Source of the DNA: Bacteroidales bacterium
Lineage (GTDB): Bacteria; Bacteroidota; Bacteroidia; Bacteroidales; Prolixibacteraceae
DNA length: 64,000 nucleotides
Reading direction: 5' to 3'
Assembly: GCA_012729335.1 (NCBI GenBank)
Contig: JAAYDJ010000035.1
Span: forward strand, 62,001 to 126,000
Notes under the pieces: generated by a model
The model's input: the letters and a program-made list of their open reading frames with translations, nothing else
Told to the model about the DNA's origin: nothing
Database searches by the model: none
Part shown: positions 1-8,103 of the stretch, piece by piece
How positions within the stretch are numbered: position 1 is the first letter of the stretch
Layout: each line of letters begins with the position of its first letter
Translations under genes and position numbers: made by a program

Positions 1-802
1 TCCCTTCCAGGAAAGCATCCAGCTTTTGCCTGTACCAGGCAGTGACGTTGCGCAGATAGCTTTCGTCCTTGAGGCGCCCTTCAATCTTGAATGAGGTAAT
101 GCCCGCCATGGCCAGCTCCGGCAGATGGTCTGAGAGGTCGAGGTCACGCAGGGAGAGAAGGTGTTTGCCGGTGATGATTTTCTCCCCGCGGGCGTCGACC
201 AGGTTCCACGGCTTGCGGCAGGGCTGCGCGCATACCCCCCGGTTGCCGCTTCTCTCCCCCAGGGCCTGACTCATGTAACAGCGGCCGCTGACGCTCACGC
301 AGAGGGCCCCATGGACAAACGCTTCCAGCTCAACGGAGGTCTCTTTACTGATGTGGGCGATCTGCTCCAGGGTGAGCTCACGGGCCAGAATCACCCTGCT
401 GAAACCCGCTTTTTCAAGGAATCTCACCTTTTCGGGGGTGGCATTGTGCACCTGGGTGCTGGCATGGAGCGGTACAGGGGGCAACTCCATCTCCAGGATC
501 CCCATATCCTGAATGATCAGGGCGTCTATGCCGGCATGGTAAAGCTGAGTGATGATCCGGCAGGCCTCCTCCAGTTCGTCATCGAAGAGGATGGTGTTCA
601 GGGCGGCATAAACACGGGCATGGTAGCGGTGGGCATACCTGGCCAGCCGCCCGATGGCCTCCACGGAGGCGCCTGCAGCCGCACGGGCACTGAACCGGGG
701 CGCCCCCACATATACCGCATCGGCACCACAGTTGACAGCTGCGATCCCCATCGCCTCATCCCGCGCCGGCGCCAGCAATTCCAACCTGGTCAAACCCGTC
801 AC
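1..802 (-). CDS. U32 family peptidase-like protein (C-terminal part outside the window)
   Basis: Translating the minus strand gives a U32 protein opening with LELLAPARDEAMGIAAVN, the usual start of the YegQ/RlhA/TrhP group. These proteins act in RNA hydroxylation or as collagenase-like proteases. The family signature is complete: E-A-F-V-H-G-A-L-C, four residues, G-R-C-Y-M-S (around bases 265-330). I chose the GTG at 802, one base after the stop of the upstream GNAT gene; no ATG lies closer than the DEAM codon. The reading frame is open to the window edge, so only about 267 N-terminal residues are present. A tRNA or rRNA modification role is plausible because miaB lies upstream on the same strand, but this is inference. 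Confidence 0.85.
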   Translation of the reverse strand, partial: MTGLTRLELLAPARDEAMGIAAVNCGADAVYVGAPRFSARAAAGASVEAIGRLARYAHRYHARVYAALNTILFDDELEEACRIITQLYHAGIDALIIQDMGILEMELPPVPLHASTQVHNATPEKVRFLEKAGFSRVILARELTLEQIAHISKETSVELEAFVHGALCVSVSGRCYMSQALGERSGNRGVCAQPCRKPWNLVDARGEKIITGKHLLSLRDLDLSDHLPELAMAGITSFKIEGRLKDESYLRNVTAWYRQKLDAFLEG

Positions 803-803
803 C

Positions 804-1259
804 TTACTTCATCCATTCAAAGGTGAGATAGTGGTCACTGCTCATCCCCAGCTTGCGGTAAGCCGCATGGGCCGTCTCATTGGCTCTATCGGCATACAAC
901 CTGATCCCCCGCAACCCGGAGTCCCCCTCTACCTTCATCCGCAGATGACCATACAACCTGCGATAAACCCCCAGACGGCGGTACTGTGGCAACACATACA
1001 CCGACTGGATCCACAATACCGTTCCGTTGCGCCAGTCGCTCCACTCATAGGTGGTGAGCAGAGAGCCGAGGATCTCCCCCTCTTTCTCCGCCACGTAATA
1101 ACACCCCAGTTCGGGCCGCCCGAAAACAGCTGTCACCCCCTTGTCCACCACTTCCGGGTCCAGCATCAGCTGCTCGGTCTCCAGGGCCATGGCCAACTGA
1201 AAGGCCGCAATTACCGGGGCATCCCCGGAGACAGCCTCACGTACCGCGATTCTCTCCAT
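804..1259 (-). CDS. GNAT family N-acetyltransferase
   Basis: A 151-residue single-domain GNAT protein. The acetyl-CoA binding region is visible as SVYVLPQYRRLGVYRRLY near residues 86-104, a version of the Q/R-x-x-G-x-G/A loop in which the last small residue is Tyr. It is followed by the C-terminal AHAAYRKLGM segment typical of the fold. The substrate cannot be predicted. The gene ends one base before the U32 gene and probably shares its transcript. The ATG at 1259 gives a normal family length. Confidence 0.85.
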   Translation of the reverse strand: MERIAVREAVSGDAPVIAAFQLAMALETEQLMLDPEVVDKGVTAVFGRPELGCYYVAEKEGEILGSLLTTYEWSDWRNGTVLWIQSVYVLPQYRRLGVYRRLYGHLRMKVEGDSGLRGIRLYADRANETAHAAYRKLGMSSDHYLTFEWMK

Positions 1260-1300
1260 ATCTTCCTTCTTAAAATGTGATTGAATTCCGGCAAGGAGGG

Positions 1301-1654
1301 TCAGCTTTCAGCTGATGCGCAAAGCTCCTCCCAGTATTCGACCGCACGTCGCGTGTGGGGAATGACGATGGTCCCCCCCACCAGGTTGGCCACTGAGAAG
1401 ATCTCAAACACTTCGGCTGTAGTCACTCCCAGCTCATGGCATTTGCCCAGGTGGTATTTAATGCAGTCATCGCAACGCAGCACCATCGAAGTGGCCAGTC
1501 CGAGCATCTCCTTGACCTTCGCCGAAAGGGCTCCCTCCTGGTAAGTGAGCGTGTCAATGCTATAGATCCGCTTCATCACCTTGTTGTCGGCAGCGAGAAT
1601 CTTATCGTTCATCCGCTGCCGGTAGCTGTTAAATTCGTCTGCCATTTTTCCCAT
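1301..1654 (-). CDS. AhpD-like / carboxymuconolactone decarboxylase family protein
   Basis: A 117-residue all-helical protein with the CxxC redox motif (RCDDCIKYHLGKC) followed by helices ending TIVIPHTRRAVEYWEEL. This is the alkylhydroperoxidase-D-like arrangement of small CMD-fold proteins, which reduce peroxides or act as thiol relay proteins. The open frame extends 22 codons upstream, but that part looks non-coding. I chose the ATG at 1654 (MGKMADEF); ATG 1645 is also possible. The gene lies 41 bases upstream of the GNAT gene on the same strand. The physiological substrate is unknown. Confidence 0.8.
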   Translation of the reverse strand: MGKMADEFNSYRQRMNDKILAADNKVMKRIYSIDTLTYQEGALSAKVKEMLGLATSMVLRCDDCIKYHLGKCHELGVTTAEVFEIFSVANLVGGTIVIPHTRRAVEYWEELCASAES

Positions 1655-1708
1655 AATCGACTCACTTTTCAGGAGGCCGCGACAGGAGCCACGGCTTCCA
1701 ATGAATTT

Positions 1709-1716
1709 CAAAATTA
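1709..1716 (-). promoter_or_regulatory. Candidate -7 element upstream of the AhpD-like gene
   Basis: On the minus strand this reads TAATTTTG, an exact match to the Bacteroidota -7 consensus TAnnTTTG, 54 bases before the chosen start codon. No TTTG is seen at the expected -33 distance, so the call rests on the -7 element alone. Confidence 0.4.
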
Positions 1717-1795
1717 ACAATTCCCGTCACATGCCGGAAGCTCTTTCCGTCAAGGGTATCCGCTCACACGGGCATGGAGGAACCGGCGGGGGTGG

Positions 1796-3145
1796 TTATG
1801 CTTCGGGCGATGCCTGATCACCGGCCACCACGCCGATCAGGGTGGTTTGGGTGCAGCGGGTAATGGTCACCCTGACCAGATCGCCCTTAACATGGTTTCC
1901 GCGCGGGAACACCACCACCTTGTTCTGGGAGGTGCGCCCGAAGAGCATCTCCTCCGATTTTTTGGAGACCCCTTCGGTGAGGACCTCAAAGCTCTTGCCC
2001 ACATCCTCTTTGTTCCGCTGGTGGGAGATATGGTTCTGGAGGTGGATGATCTCCTCAAGGCGCCGGGCCTTGACCTCATCGGGCACGTCATCGGGCAGGT
2101 GGGCTGCCGCATAGGTTCCCGGCCGCTCGGAATAGCGGAACATAAAGGCCATGTCGAAGCGCACTTCCTCCATCAGGCGGAGGGTCTCCTGGTGGTCTTC
2201 CTCTGTTTCGCCGCTGAAACCGCAGAAGATGTCAGTGGAAAGTCCGCAGCCGGGAAGGATCTCCCGTATGGCCCTGATCCGGTCGAGATACCACTCCCGG
2301 TCGTACTTGCGGTTCATCCGTTTCAGGACCTGCGAGCTGCCCGACTGTACCGGCAGATGGATATGCCTGCATATATTCGGGTGGGCTGCCATGGTGCGCA
2401 GGATGGCATCGCTCATGTCTTTCGGGTGTGAAGTGGTGAACCTGATCCGCATACCGGGGACGGCCAGGGCGGTCATCTCCAGCAGATCGCGGAACCTGAC
2501 CGGTTTCCGCTCCCCTTCGGGATGCCATTTGTAGGAATTGACGTTCTGCCCCAGAAGAGTCACCTCGCGATACCCGCGCGCCGCCAGATCACGCACCTCG
2601 TTCAGAATATCCCGGGGATCGCGGCTCCTCTCCCTTCCCCGGGTATAGGGTACAATACAATAGGTGCAGAAATTGTTACACCCACGGGTGATGCTCACAA
2701 ACCCGGATAAGGCCGCATCCCCGATGCGCACGGGAGTAATCCTGTCATAGGTCTCCACTTCCGACAAGGTGGTATTGATGGCCTTTTCACCCCGCAATGC
2801 CTTTTCGAAGAGATAGGGAAGATCGCGGTATGCGTCGGGACCTGCCACCAGGTCGACCGCCCTGTGCTTCAGAAATTCATCGCCCAGCCGTTCGGCCATG
2901 CACCCAATAACCCCGACTATCAACCCCTCCTTTTTTCTTTTATAGCTGCCGAACAGGTCAAGACGCCCCCAAATCCGCTGCTCGGCATTGTCACGTACCG
3001 AACAGGTGTTGATCAGGATGGCATCGGCCTCGGCTGCCGTGGCGGCCATTCCATAACCCGTTTCCGCCAACACCGAAGCCACCACCTCGCTGTCGGCCAC
3101 ATTCATCTGACACCCGTAGGTTTCTATATAGAGCTTACCCTTCAT
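1796..3145 (-). CDS. miaB: tRNA-2-methylthio-N6-dimethylallyladenosine synthase MiaB
   Basis: A methylthiotransferase of about 449 residues. The N-terminal UPF0004 domain starts YIETYGCQMNVADSE and contains the cluster cysteines. It is followed by the radical-SAM motif CNNFCTYCIVPYTRGRE and a C-terminal TRAM-like domain. MiaB adds the 2-methylthio group to i6A37 of tRNAs reading UNN codons. The frame is open 16 codons further upstream, but homologues start at the KGKLYIETYGCQ region, so ATG 3145 is preferred over 3193. The gene is divergent from the SPOR gene and upstream of the AhpD/GNAT/U32 genes. Confidence 0.95.
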   Translation of the reverse strand: MKGKLYIETYGCQMNVADSEVVASVLAETGYGMAATAAEADAILINTCSVRDNAEQRIWGRLDLFGSYKRKKEGLIVGVIGCMAERLGDEFLKHRAVDLVAGPDAYRDLPYLFEKALRGEKAINTTLSEVETYDRITPVRIGDAALSGFVSITRGCNNFCTYCIVPYTRGRERSRDPRDILNEVRDLAARGYREVTLLGQNVNSYKWHPEGERKPVRFRDLLEMTALAVPGMRIRFTTSHPKDMSDAILRTMAAHPNICRHIHLPVQSGSSQVLKRMNRKYDREWYLDRIRAIREILPGCGLSTDIFCGFSGETEEDHQETLRLMEEVRFDMAFMFRYSERPGTYAAAHLPDDVPDEVKARRLEEIIHLQNHISHQRNKEDVGKSFEVLTEGVSKKSEEMLFGRTSQNKVVVFPRGNHVKGDLVRVTITRCTQTTLIGVVAGDQASPEA

Positions 3146-3261
3146 TTCCGTTTGTTTCAGCCCGTAAAAGTAGAGGAAAATTAATTCACTCATGCTTTAT
3201 TAAATTATGAAACCTGCTCATTCCCTGCTGAACGCATGTCGCTCATCCGGGATATTCTCCC

Positions 3262-3269
3262 TATATTTG
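3262..3269 (+). promoter_or_regulatory. Candidate -7 promoter element for the SPOR-purF-like pair
   Basis: TATATTTG matches TAnnTTTG exactly and lies 47 bases before the SPOR protein start, in the divergent gap with miaB. No convincing TTTG is seen 19-21 bases upstream. Confidence 0.45.
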
Positions 3270-3316
3270 CAACCATAGATGCCGGCCCGAAGGATACTCC
3301 GGCCTGCCTTAAACTG

Positions 3317-3775
3317 ATGAACGTGAAAGGATTTTTGGTTTTACTGCCAGTGTTGATGCTGCTGACTCTGGGAGCAGGAGCCCAGACAGGACATAGCGGC
3401 AACCAGGCAGCCACCCGCAACAGCCAGGATATCTTCAGCAGGCTGGGGCACGACCAGGATCCCCGGCTGGAAGATCTGGTCAGGCTCCACATGCGCAGGA
3501 ACCAGCAGGGCGGCAAGATGCAGGGCTACCGCGTCGAAATCTTTTTCTCCTCCGACCTGAACGCCCGCCAGCGGGCCCAGCAAATCAAAGGGGAATTTCT
3601 GGGATCCTACCCCGACATCAACGTATACATCACCTATGTATCCCCCGACTTCAAGGTGAGGGTCGGCGATTTCCGCACCCGCAACGAAGCCCTGAAACTG
3701 ATGAACGAGATCCAGGGCAGGTTTCCGAAAGCCTTTGTGGTCCCTGATCTGATCGAAATACCCAAAAGCTATTAA
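3317..3775 (+). CDS. SPOR domain-containing exported protein
   Basis: A 152-residue protein with an N-terminal signal peptide (MNVKGFLVLLPVLMLLTLGA followed by G-A-Q) and a C-terminal SPOR domain from YRVEIFFSS to the end. SPOR domains bind glycan strands stripped of stem peptides, usually at division sites. The open frame begins at 3236, but the hydrophobic signal starts at Met 3317 just after a promoter-like TATATTTG, so that start was chosen. The middle is a short polar linker rich in Q, N and R. The PurF-like gene follows after 17 bases, probably co-transcribed, although a functional link is not obvious. Confidence 0.85.
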   Translation: MNVKGFLVLLPVLMLLTLGAGAQTGHSGNQAATRNSQDIFSRLGHDQDPRLEDLVRLHMRRNQQGGKMQGYRVEIFFSSDLNARQRAQQIKGEFLGSYPDINVYITYVSPDFKVRVGDFRTRNEALKLMNEIQGRFPKAFVVPDLIEIPKSY

Positions 3776-3792
3776 TCAAAGGAGAATCCCTG

Positions 3793-5691
3793 ATGAGCGA
3801 ATCAATCCAACACGAATGCGGAATTGCGCTGATCAGGCTGCTCCGCCCCATTACCTGGTATCGTGAGAAATACGGCACCTGGCAGTATGGTCTGAACAAG
3901 CTCTACCTGCTGATGGAAAAGCAGCACAACCGGGGTCAGGACGGGGCCGGAATGGTCAGTGTCAAAATTGAGTTACAGCCCGGACAGGAATACATCACGC
4001 GTTTTCGTTCCAACGATCAGAATCCCATCCGCGAGATCTTCGGCAAGGTGGAAAAGGCCCGCAGGAAAGCCATGAAGGAGGCCCCCCGGGAGATCACCCC
4101 ACAGTGGATATACGACCATCTTCCCTTCAGCGGAGAGCTCTTCCTGGGGCACCTTCGTTACGGCACCTTCGGCCGCAACAGCATTGAGTTCGTCCACCCG
4201 GTTATGCGCCAGAACAACTGGAAATCACGAAACCTGGTACTGGCCGGCAATTTCAACCTCACCAACACCGACGAGCTTTTCCGGAAACTCATCGACCTGG
4301 GACAGCATCCCAAGGCCTACACCGACACGGTCACCATTCTTGAGAAACTGGGCCATTTCCTCGACGAGGAAAACCAGCTGCTTTTCCGCCAGTACAAAAA
4401 TGAGGGACATACCAATCAGGAAATTTCTCCGCTGATCGAGCAGAACCTCGACCTGAGGAACCTTCTGGAGCGTTCGTCGAAGGACTGGGACGGGGGGTAT
4501 ACGGTGGCGGGACTTGTGGGGCATGGCGACGCCTTCGTGATGCGCGACCCCTGGGGCATCAGACCCGCCTTCTACTACCACGACGACGAAATCGTGGTGG
4601 CCGCATCTGAAAGACCTGTGATTCAGACCGTCATGGATGTCCATTTTAACCAGGTCAGGGAGATTGCCCCCGGAAACGCCCTGCTCATCCGCAAAGACGG
4701 CCGCGTCTCCGAAGAGATGGTCCGCATCCCCAAAAAACGCGCGTCCTGCTCCTTCGAGAGAATCTACTTCTCCAGGGGGAGTGACACCGATATCTATCGC
4801 GAACGAAAGGAACTGGGGCGCCTGCTGGCCCCTGCCATTCTCGAAATGACAGGCTACGACTTCGAAAATACCGTCTTCTCCTATATTCCCAACACCTCGG
4901 AAACCGCCTTCTACGGCATGACCCAGGGCATCAGGGATTACCTTAATGACTGGAAAATCAGGGAAATCAGAAGCAGAAACGGCTCCCTCACCGATGAACA
5001 GATCAGGGAAATCCTCGCGGCAGAACCCAGGATCGAGAAAATCGCCGTCAAGGACGTCAAACTGCGGACCTTTATCGCCGACGAGGGAAGCCGCCACGAC
5101 CTGGTGGCCCACGTCTATGACATCACCTACGGGGTGATCCGTGATCACAAGGACACCCTGGTGATCATCGACGACTCCATCGTCAGGGGAACCACCCTGC
5201 GCGACAGCATCATCAAGATCCTCGACCGCCTCCACCCCCTGAAAATCCTGATCGTCTCCTCGGCTCCCCAAATCAGGTTCCCCGATTGCTATGGCATCGA
5301 CATGACCCGCATCGACAGCTTCATCGCTTTTAATGCCGCCATCTCCCTCCTCCAGGAACGGGGAATGGAGCAGATCATTGAAGAGGTCTACAAGAAATGT
5401 AAAGAACAGGAAAACCTGCCCCGCGAGGAAGTCGTCAACTATGTCGGGGAGATCTACAAACCCTTTACCGACCAGGAAATATCAGACCGCATCGCCATGA
5501 TGGTCTCCCCTGAAGGATGCGGTGCAGAAGTGAAAATTCTCTACCAAACCGTGGAAAACCTCCATAAGGCCTGCCCCAACGATACGGGCGACTGGTACTT
5601 CACGGGCAATTACCCCACTCCCGGAGGCAACAAAGTGGTCAACGCCTCCTTTATCAACTTCATCGAAAACCGCAAAGGACGCAGCTACTAA
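3793..5691 (+). CDS. Amidophosphoribosyltransferase-like protein (long PurF paralogue)
   Basis: A 632-residue protein with a class II glutamine amidotransferase domain and a phosphoribosyltransferase domain. Cys9 in HECGIALIRL would become the N-terminal nucleophile after removal of an eight-residue propeptide, and NRGQDGAGM follows as in PurF. The PRPP loop VIIDDSIVRGTT is intact. Classical PurF (about 450-510 residues) makes 5-phosphoribosylamine from PRPP and glutamine, the first purine step. This protein is over 100 residues longer, with insertions around residues 190-230 and 375-430 and an extended C terminus. It resembles the second, longer PurF-like protein found in many Bacteroidota. 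No other purine gene is nearby, so the exact substrate is uncertain. Confidence 0.85.
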   Translation: MSESIQHECGIALIRLLRPITWYREKYGTWQYGLNKLYLLMEKQHNRGQDGAGMVSVKIELQPGQEYITRFRSNDQNPIREIFGKVEKARRKAMKEAPREITPQWIYDHLPFSGELFLGHLRYGTFGRNSIEFVHPVMRQNNWKSRNLVLAGNFNLTNTDELFRKLIDLGQHPKAYTDTVTILEKLGHFLDEENQLLFRQYKNEGHTNQEISPLIEQNLDLRNLLERSSKDWDGGYTVAGLVGHGDAFVMRDPWGIRPAFYYHDDEIVVAASERPVIQTVMDVHFNQVREIAPGNALLIRKDGRVSEEMVRIPKKRASCSFERIYFSRGSDTDIYRERKELGRLLAPAILEMTGYDFENTVFSYIPNTSETAFYGMTQGIRDYLNDWKIREIRSRNGSLTDEQIREILAAEPRIEKIAVKDVKLRTFIADEGSRHDLVAHVYDITYGVIRDHKDTLVIIDDSIVRGTTLRDSIIKILDRLHPLKILIVSSAPQIRFPDCYGIDMTRIDSFIAFNAAISLLQERGMEQIIEEVYKKCKEQENLPREEVVNYVGEIYKPFTDQEISDRIAMMVSPEGCGAEVKILYQTVENLHKACPNDTGDWYFTGNYPTPGGNKVVNASFINFIENRKGRSY

Positions 5692-5733
5692 ACCATCAGG
5701 GAAAGACGACAAGTTTTTTTGATCCCACATTCA

Positions 5734-5887
5734 AGATTCCGGATTCCAGACTCAAGATTCCAGATTCCAGATTCCAGATTCAAGATTCAAGACTTAAGAC
5801 TTAAGACTTAAGATTTCTGATTCCAGATTCCAGATTCCAGACTCAAGATTCCAGACTCAAGATTCCAGACTCAAGATTCCAGATTCC
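5734..5887. repeat. Heptanucleotide tandem repeat, 22 units
   Basis: Twenty-two consecutive 7-base units with no insertion or deletion lie between two convergent genes. The main unit is AGATTCC, with variants AGACTCA, AGATTCA, AGACTTA, AGATTTC, GGATTCC and TGATTCC. Variants are ordered: a central block of three AGACTTA units is flanked by AGATTCA and AGATTCC, and the right part alternates AGATTCC with AGACTCA. It is AT-richer than its surroundings and ends 8 bases before the glsB stop codon. Confidence 0.95.
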
Positions 5888-5895
5888 TGATGGTT

Positions 5896-6855
5896 TCATT
5901 CCGGCAGCAGCCAGCTTTCCGTTTCCTTTCCCCGGATGTAGGTCTCGATATGGCGGTCCTTTTTCACCGCGTAAATGTCGTCAACGGTGAGGATGATTCC
6001 GGTTTCCAGGACATTGCCAAAACCTTCGTGCCTCACGGTTCCGAAGGTTTTCATGGAGGGGGAGAGGTTCATGTAGGCATTGAAGAGGGGGGGGATATTT
6101 TCACCAAACTGCCTGACCGTCTGGGTCAGGATTTTGTAATCCTCTTTATAGTCTGCCCCTTGAAAAAGGGCTTCCATGCGTGGATAATCGATATTGAAAT
6201 CGAAGGGTTTAATAGGAAAGACCAGGTTTTCGCGGTCGCGGAAATACTTCAGGAAGAAGTACTGGATGAGGTTTCGGGCTTCGGTATGGAAATGGTCATA
6301 CATGGTGACCTTTCCGAAGAAATAGCGGATGCCGGGGTGATCGACAGTCAGAGCACCCAGTCCGTCCCACAGGTTGTCGAGGGCGTAAAGGGCTTTGGCG
6401 CCGGCCTTGCTCGATTGATATTCGGGTGTCACGAAAGAGCGGCCCAGTTCGAGGGTGTAGGGAATGTACTCTTTGCAGAAACGCTCTGAGAAACGGAACA
6501 ATTCAGAGGTGGCCAGCATGATTTTGCCCTTTTCGTCACGGGGCGCTTCAGAACAGACCATGTAGCGGTATCCTCCCAGGATCTCCCGGGCATCGGGATC
6601 CCAAACGATGAGCTGCTTGTAGGGGACCTCTGCCAAATCATAGGGATCCAGGTCCATCTCTTCGCCTGTTCCGCCGCCTGCATCGCGGAAGGTCAATTCA
6701 CGCAGCCTGCCGATCTCCTGCATGAGAACCGGCGAATCCTTGTGCGTCAGAATGTATATCTCATTCCCTCCCTTGTTGGTCCTGCGCATCAGCTTGTCGG
6801 GCGTGAGCTCGGCAAGGATCTGCTCAAGGGGTGCCGGCGCAATGACATCTTTCAT
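5896..6855 (-). CDS. glsB: GNAT-type N-acyltransferase, glycine-lipid synthesis (GlsB-like)
   Basis: A 319-residue protein of the OlsB/GlsB acyltransferase group: LRELTFRDAGGGTGEEMDLD followed by KQLIVWDPDAREILGGYRYM and LELGRSFV. These match the long-chain acyl-ACP-dependent N-acyltransferases that acylate an amino acid amine. In Bacteroides the two-gene glsB-glsA unit makes N-acyl-3-acyloxy-glycine lipids. Here the gene sits 55 bases downstream of a NHPLGG-type O-acyltransferase on the same strand, the same pairing. Assignment to glycine rather than ornithine as the head group is inferred from phylum and context. It has its own TATTTTTG promoter-like element. Confidence 0.8.
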   Translation of the reverse strand: MKDVIAPAPLEQILAELTPDKLMRRTNKGGNEIYILTHKDSPVLMQEIGRLRELTFRDAGGGTGEEMDLDPYDLAEVPYKQLIVWDPDAREILGGYRYMVCSEAPRDEKGKIMLATSELFRFSERFCKEYIPYTLELGRSFVTPEYQSSKAGAKALYALDNLWDGLGALTVDHPGIRYFFGKVTMYDHFHTEARNLIQYFFLKYFRDRENLVFPIKPFDFNIDYPRMEALFQGADYKEDYKILTQTVRQFGENIPPLFNAYMNLSPSMKTFGTVRHEGFGNVLETGIILTVDDIYAVKKDRHIETYIRGKETESWLLPE

Positions 6856-6880
6856 TGGTGCAGATATTCAAAATGAGATG

Positions 6881-6888
6881 CAAAAATA
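6881..6888 (-). promoter_or_regulatory. Candidate -7 element between glsA and glsB
   Basis: On the minus strand this reads TATTTTTG, an exact TAnnTTTG match 25 bases before the glsB start codon. It may give glsB transcription independent of glsA. No -33 TTTG was found. Confidence 0.4.
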
Positions 6889-6910
6889 CAAAAAAAGTCA
6901 CCGTGATATA

Positions 6911-7783
6911 TCATGCCTGGGATTTTTCGGTGCGCCCCTCCGGCAGGGCGTAAACCGTCTCCCGCACCCAGGCCGCCCACTCCCTGTGGTTTTTACTCCG
7001 GTCAAAGGTGGTCCAGGGAATGGGCTTTCCGAACCAGAGCTCGATTTTTTTCTTCCGGTGACGGTAAGTCTCATCGGGCAGCAGGAACATCTCCAGGTTC
7101 CACGGGATGCCCAAACGGGTACGCCATTTGGCCAGCCAGTAAAAACGGTTCGAATTCCGGCCGCTGATAAACACCGGAATCACATCGCGCCTGAACTCCA
7201 CCGCCTTGGTAATAAAATGCTTCTGCCACTCCAGATCGGCCACCTTCCCCTTCACCCGGCGTGACGCCAGCCCCGAAGGAAAAATCAGAATCTGCTGCCC
7301 CGTCTGATAGGTCTCCTGCAGAATCCGGGCCGCCTCCCGGCTGTTGCTCCCATGATGGTTCACGGGCACAAACAGGGGACGCAACGGCGGAATCTTCATC
7401 AGCACATCGTTCACCAGAAACCGGAAAGCCCCCAACCGCTTGTATACATTCTCCATCAGCAGCAGGGAATCAAACCCCCCCAGCGGATGATTCGCCGCAA
7501 AGATGTAACTCCCCGCCAATGGAATGTTCTCCGCACCATGGACCTCCTCGGTGATCTCAAAATCCTTCACCGAGGCCGTCACAAACGCCATCCCCTCCAA
7601 ATGACCGTACTTCACAATAAAACCGTTCATGAAATCCAACCGCATAACCCGGTGAATCAACCGGAATATAAAACCGGGAATCAACCGGGCCATGCCCGGA
7701 TTCTTCTCCCTGAACACCTCCCTGATGTCAATCGGCCTGAATCCGGCCGGCCCTCCGTTCCCCCTGTCCCGCTCCTCATTCAT
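6911..7783 (-). CDS. glsA: Lysophospholipid-type O-acyltransferase, glycine-lipid synthesis (GlsA-like)
   Basis: A 290-residue member of the PlsC/lysophospholipid acyltransferase superfamily. The catalytic block is AANHPLGGFDSLLL, and the second block ILIFPSGLASRRVKGKV corresponds to the substrate/phosphate-binding motif of the family. It lies directly upstream of the GlsB-like N-acyltransferase and would add the second, ester-linked fatty acid to the N-acyl amino acid. The N-terminal half contains hydrophobic segments suitable for membrane association. The ATG at 7783 is the only sensible start. Glycine-lipid specificity is inferred from the pairing. Confidence 0.8.
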   Translation of the reverse strand: MNEERDRGNGGPAGFRPIDIREVFREKNPGMARLIPGFIFRLIHRVMRLDFMNGFIVKYGHLEGMAFVTASVKDFEITEEVHGAENIPLAGSYIFAANHPLGGFDSLLLMENVYKRLGAFRFLVNDVLMKIPPLRPLFVPVNHHGSNSREAARILQETYQTGQQILIFPSGLASRRVKGKVADLEWQKHFITKAVEFRRDVIPVFISGRNSNRFYWLAKWRTRLGIPWNLEMFLLPDETYRHRKKKIELWFGKPIPWTTFDRSKNHREWAAWVRETVYALPEGRTEKSQA

Positions 7784-8025
7784 AACTGTTCCTTATCATT
7801 TCTTTTTACGCTCTCCCGCCGGTTTCGGCCTCACTAAGTAAACTATTTTTTTTTAGTCCGGAAAGTTCTCCTTGTCCACCCCAGAATTATGAACCATACC
7901 GTTATTCACCGCTCCCCATTCTCCAAAAAATTGACCTCCAATTTTTTTCAACCCTGTGCCTGCTCAGGACTCCCCGGTTTCCAACATTTTATAAACAACT
8001 TATCAACATCTTCAGGGAATTCCGG
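7784..8025. other. Intergenic region between divergent glsA and mraZ
   Basis: No gene is seen. The region is AT-rich toward mraZ and holds two same-strand 9-mers resembling DnaA boxes, TTATAAACA at 7989-7997 and TTATCAACA at 8000-8008, 11 bases apart. They lie directly upstream of the mraZ control region. No TAnnTTTG match was found for glsA. Confidence 0.5.
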
Positions 8026-8078
8026 GTGGAATAAAATGGCATCATTTGTAATATTGTGGAATAAAATTTCTATTTTTA
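8026..8078 (+). promoter_or_regulatory. mraZ promoter with a repeated GTGGAATAAAAT box (putative MraZ operator)
   Basis: The 12-mer GTGGAATAAAAT occurs exactly twice, at 8026-8037 and 8056-8067, with starts 30 bases apart. Between and after them lie a TTTG (8045-8048) and TATTTTTA (8071-8078), a TTTG/TAnnTTTG-like promoter with a 22-base spacer. MraZ proteins in other bacteria bind TGGGA-type direct repeats in front of their own operon and repress it. The two boxes flank the -33 element as an autorepressor site would. Operator identity is inference. Confidence 0.6.
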
Positions 8079-8103
8079 CTTCATCAAAAACAGGTTGGAG
8101 CAG

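Noticed and set aside
1281-1544. Plus-strand open frame across the AhpD-like gene
   Set aside because: The minus strand encodes a CxxC-containing AhpD-like protein over the same bases; the plus frame has no motif.
5734-5887. Coding interpretation of the heptamer array
   Set aside because: Frames contain stops, there is no start or ribosome-binding context, and the unit length of seven shifts the frame every repeat.
7989-8008. Replication origin from the DnaA-like boxes
   Set aside because: Only two degenerate boxes, no extended AT-rich unwinding region, and no dnaA, dnaN or gidA neighbours.
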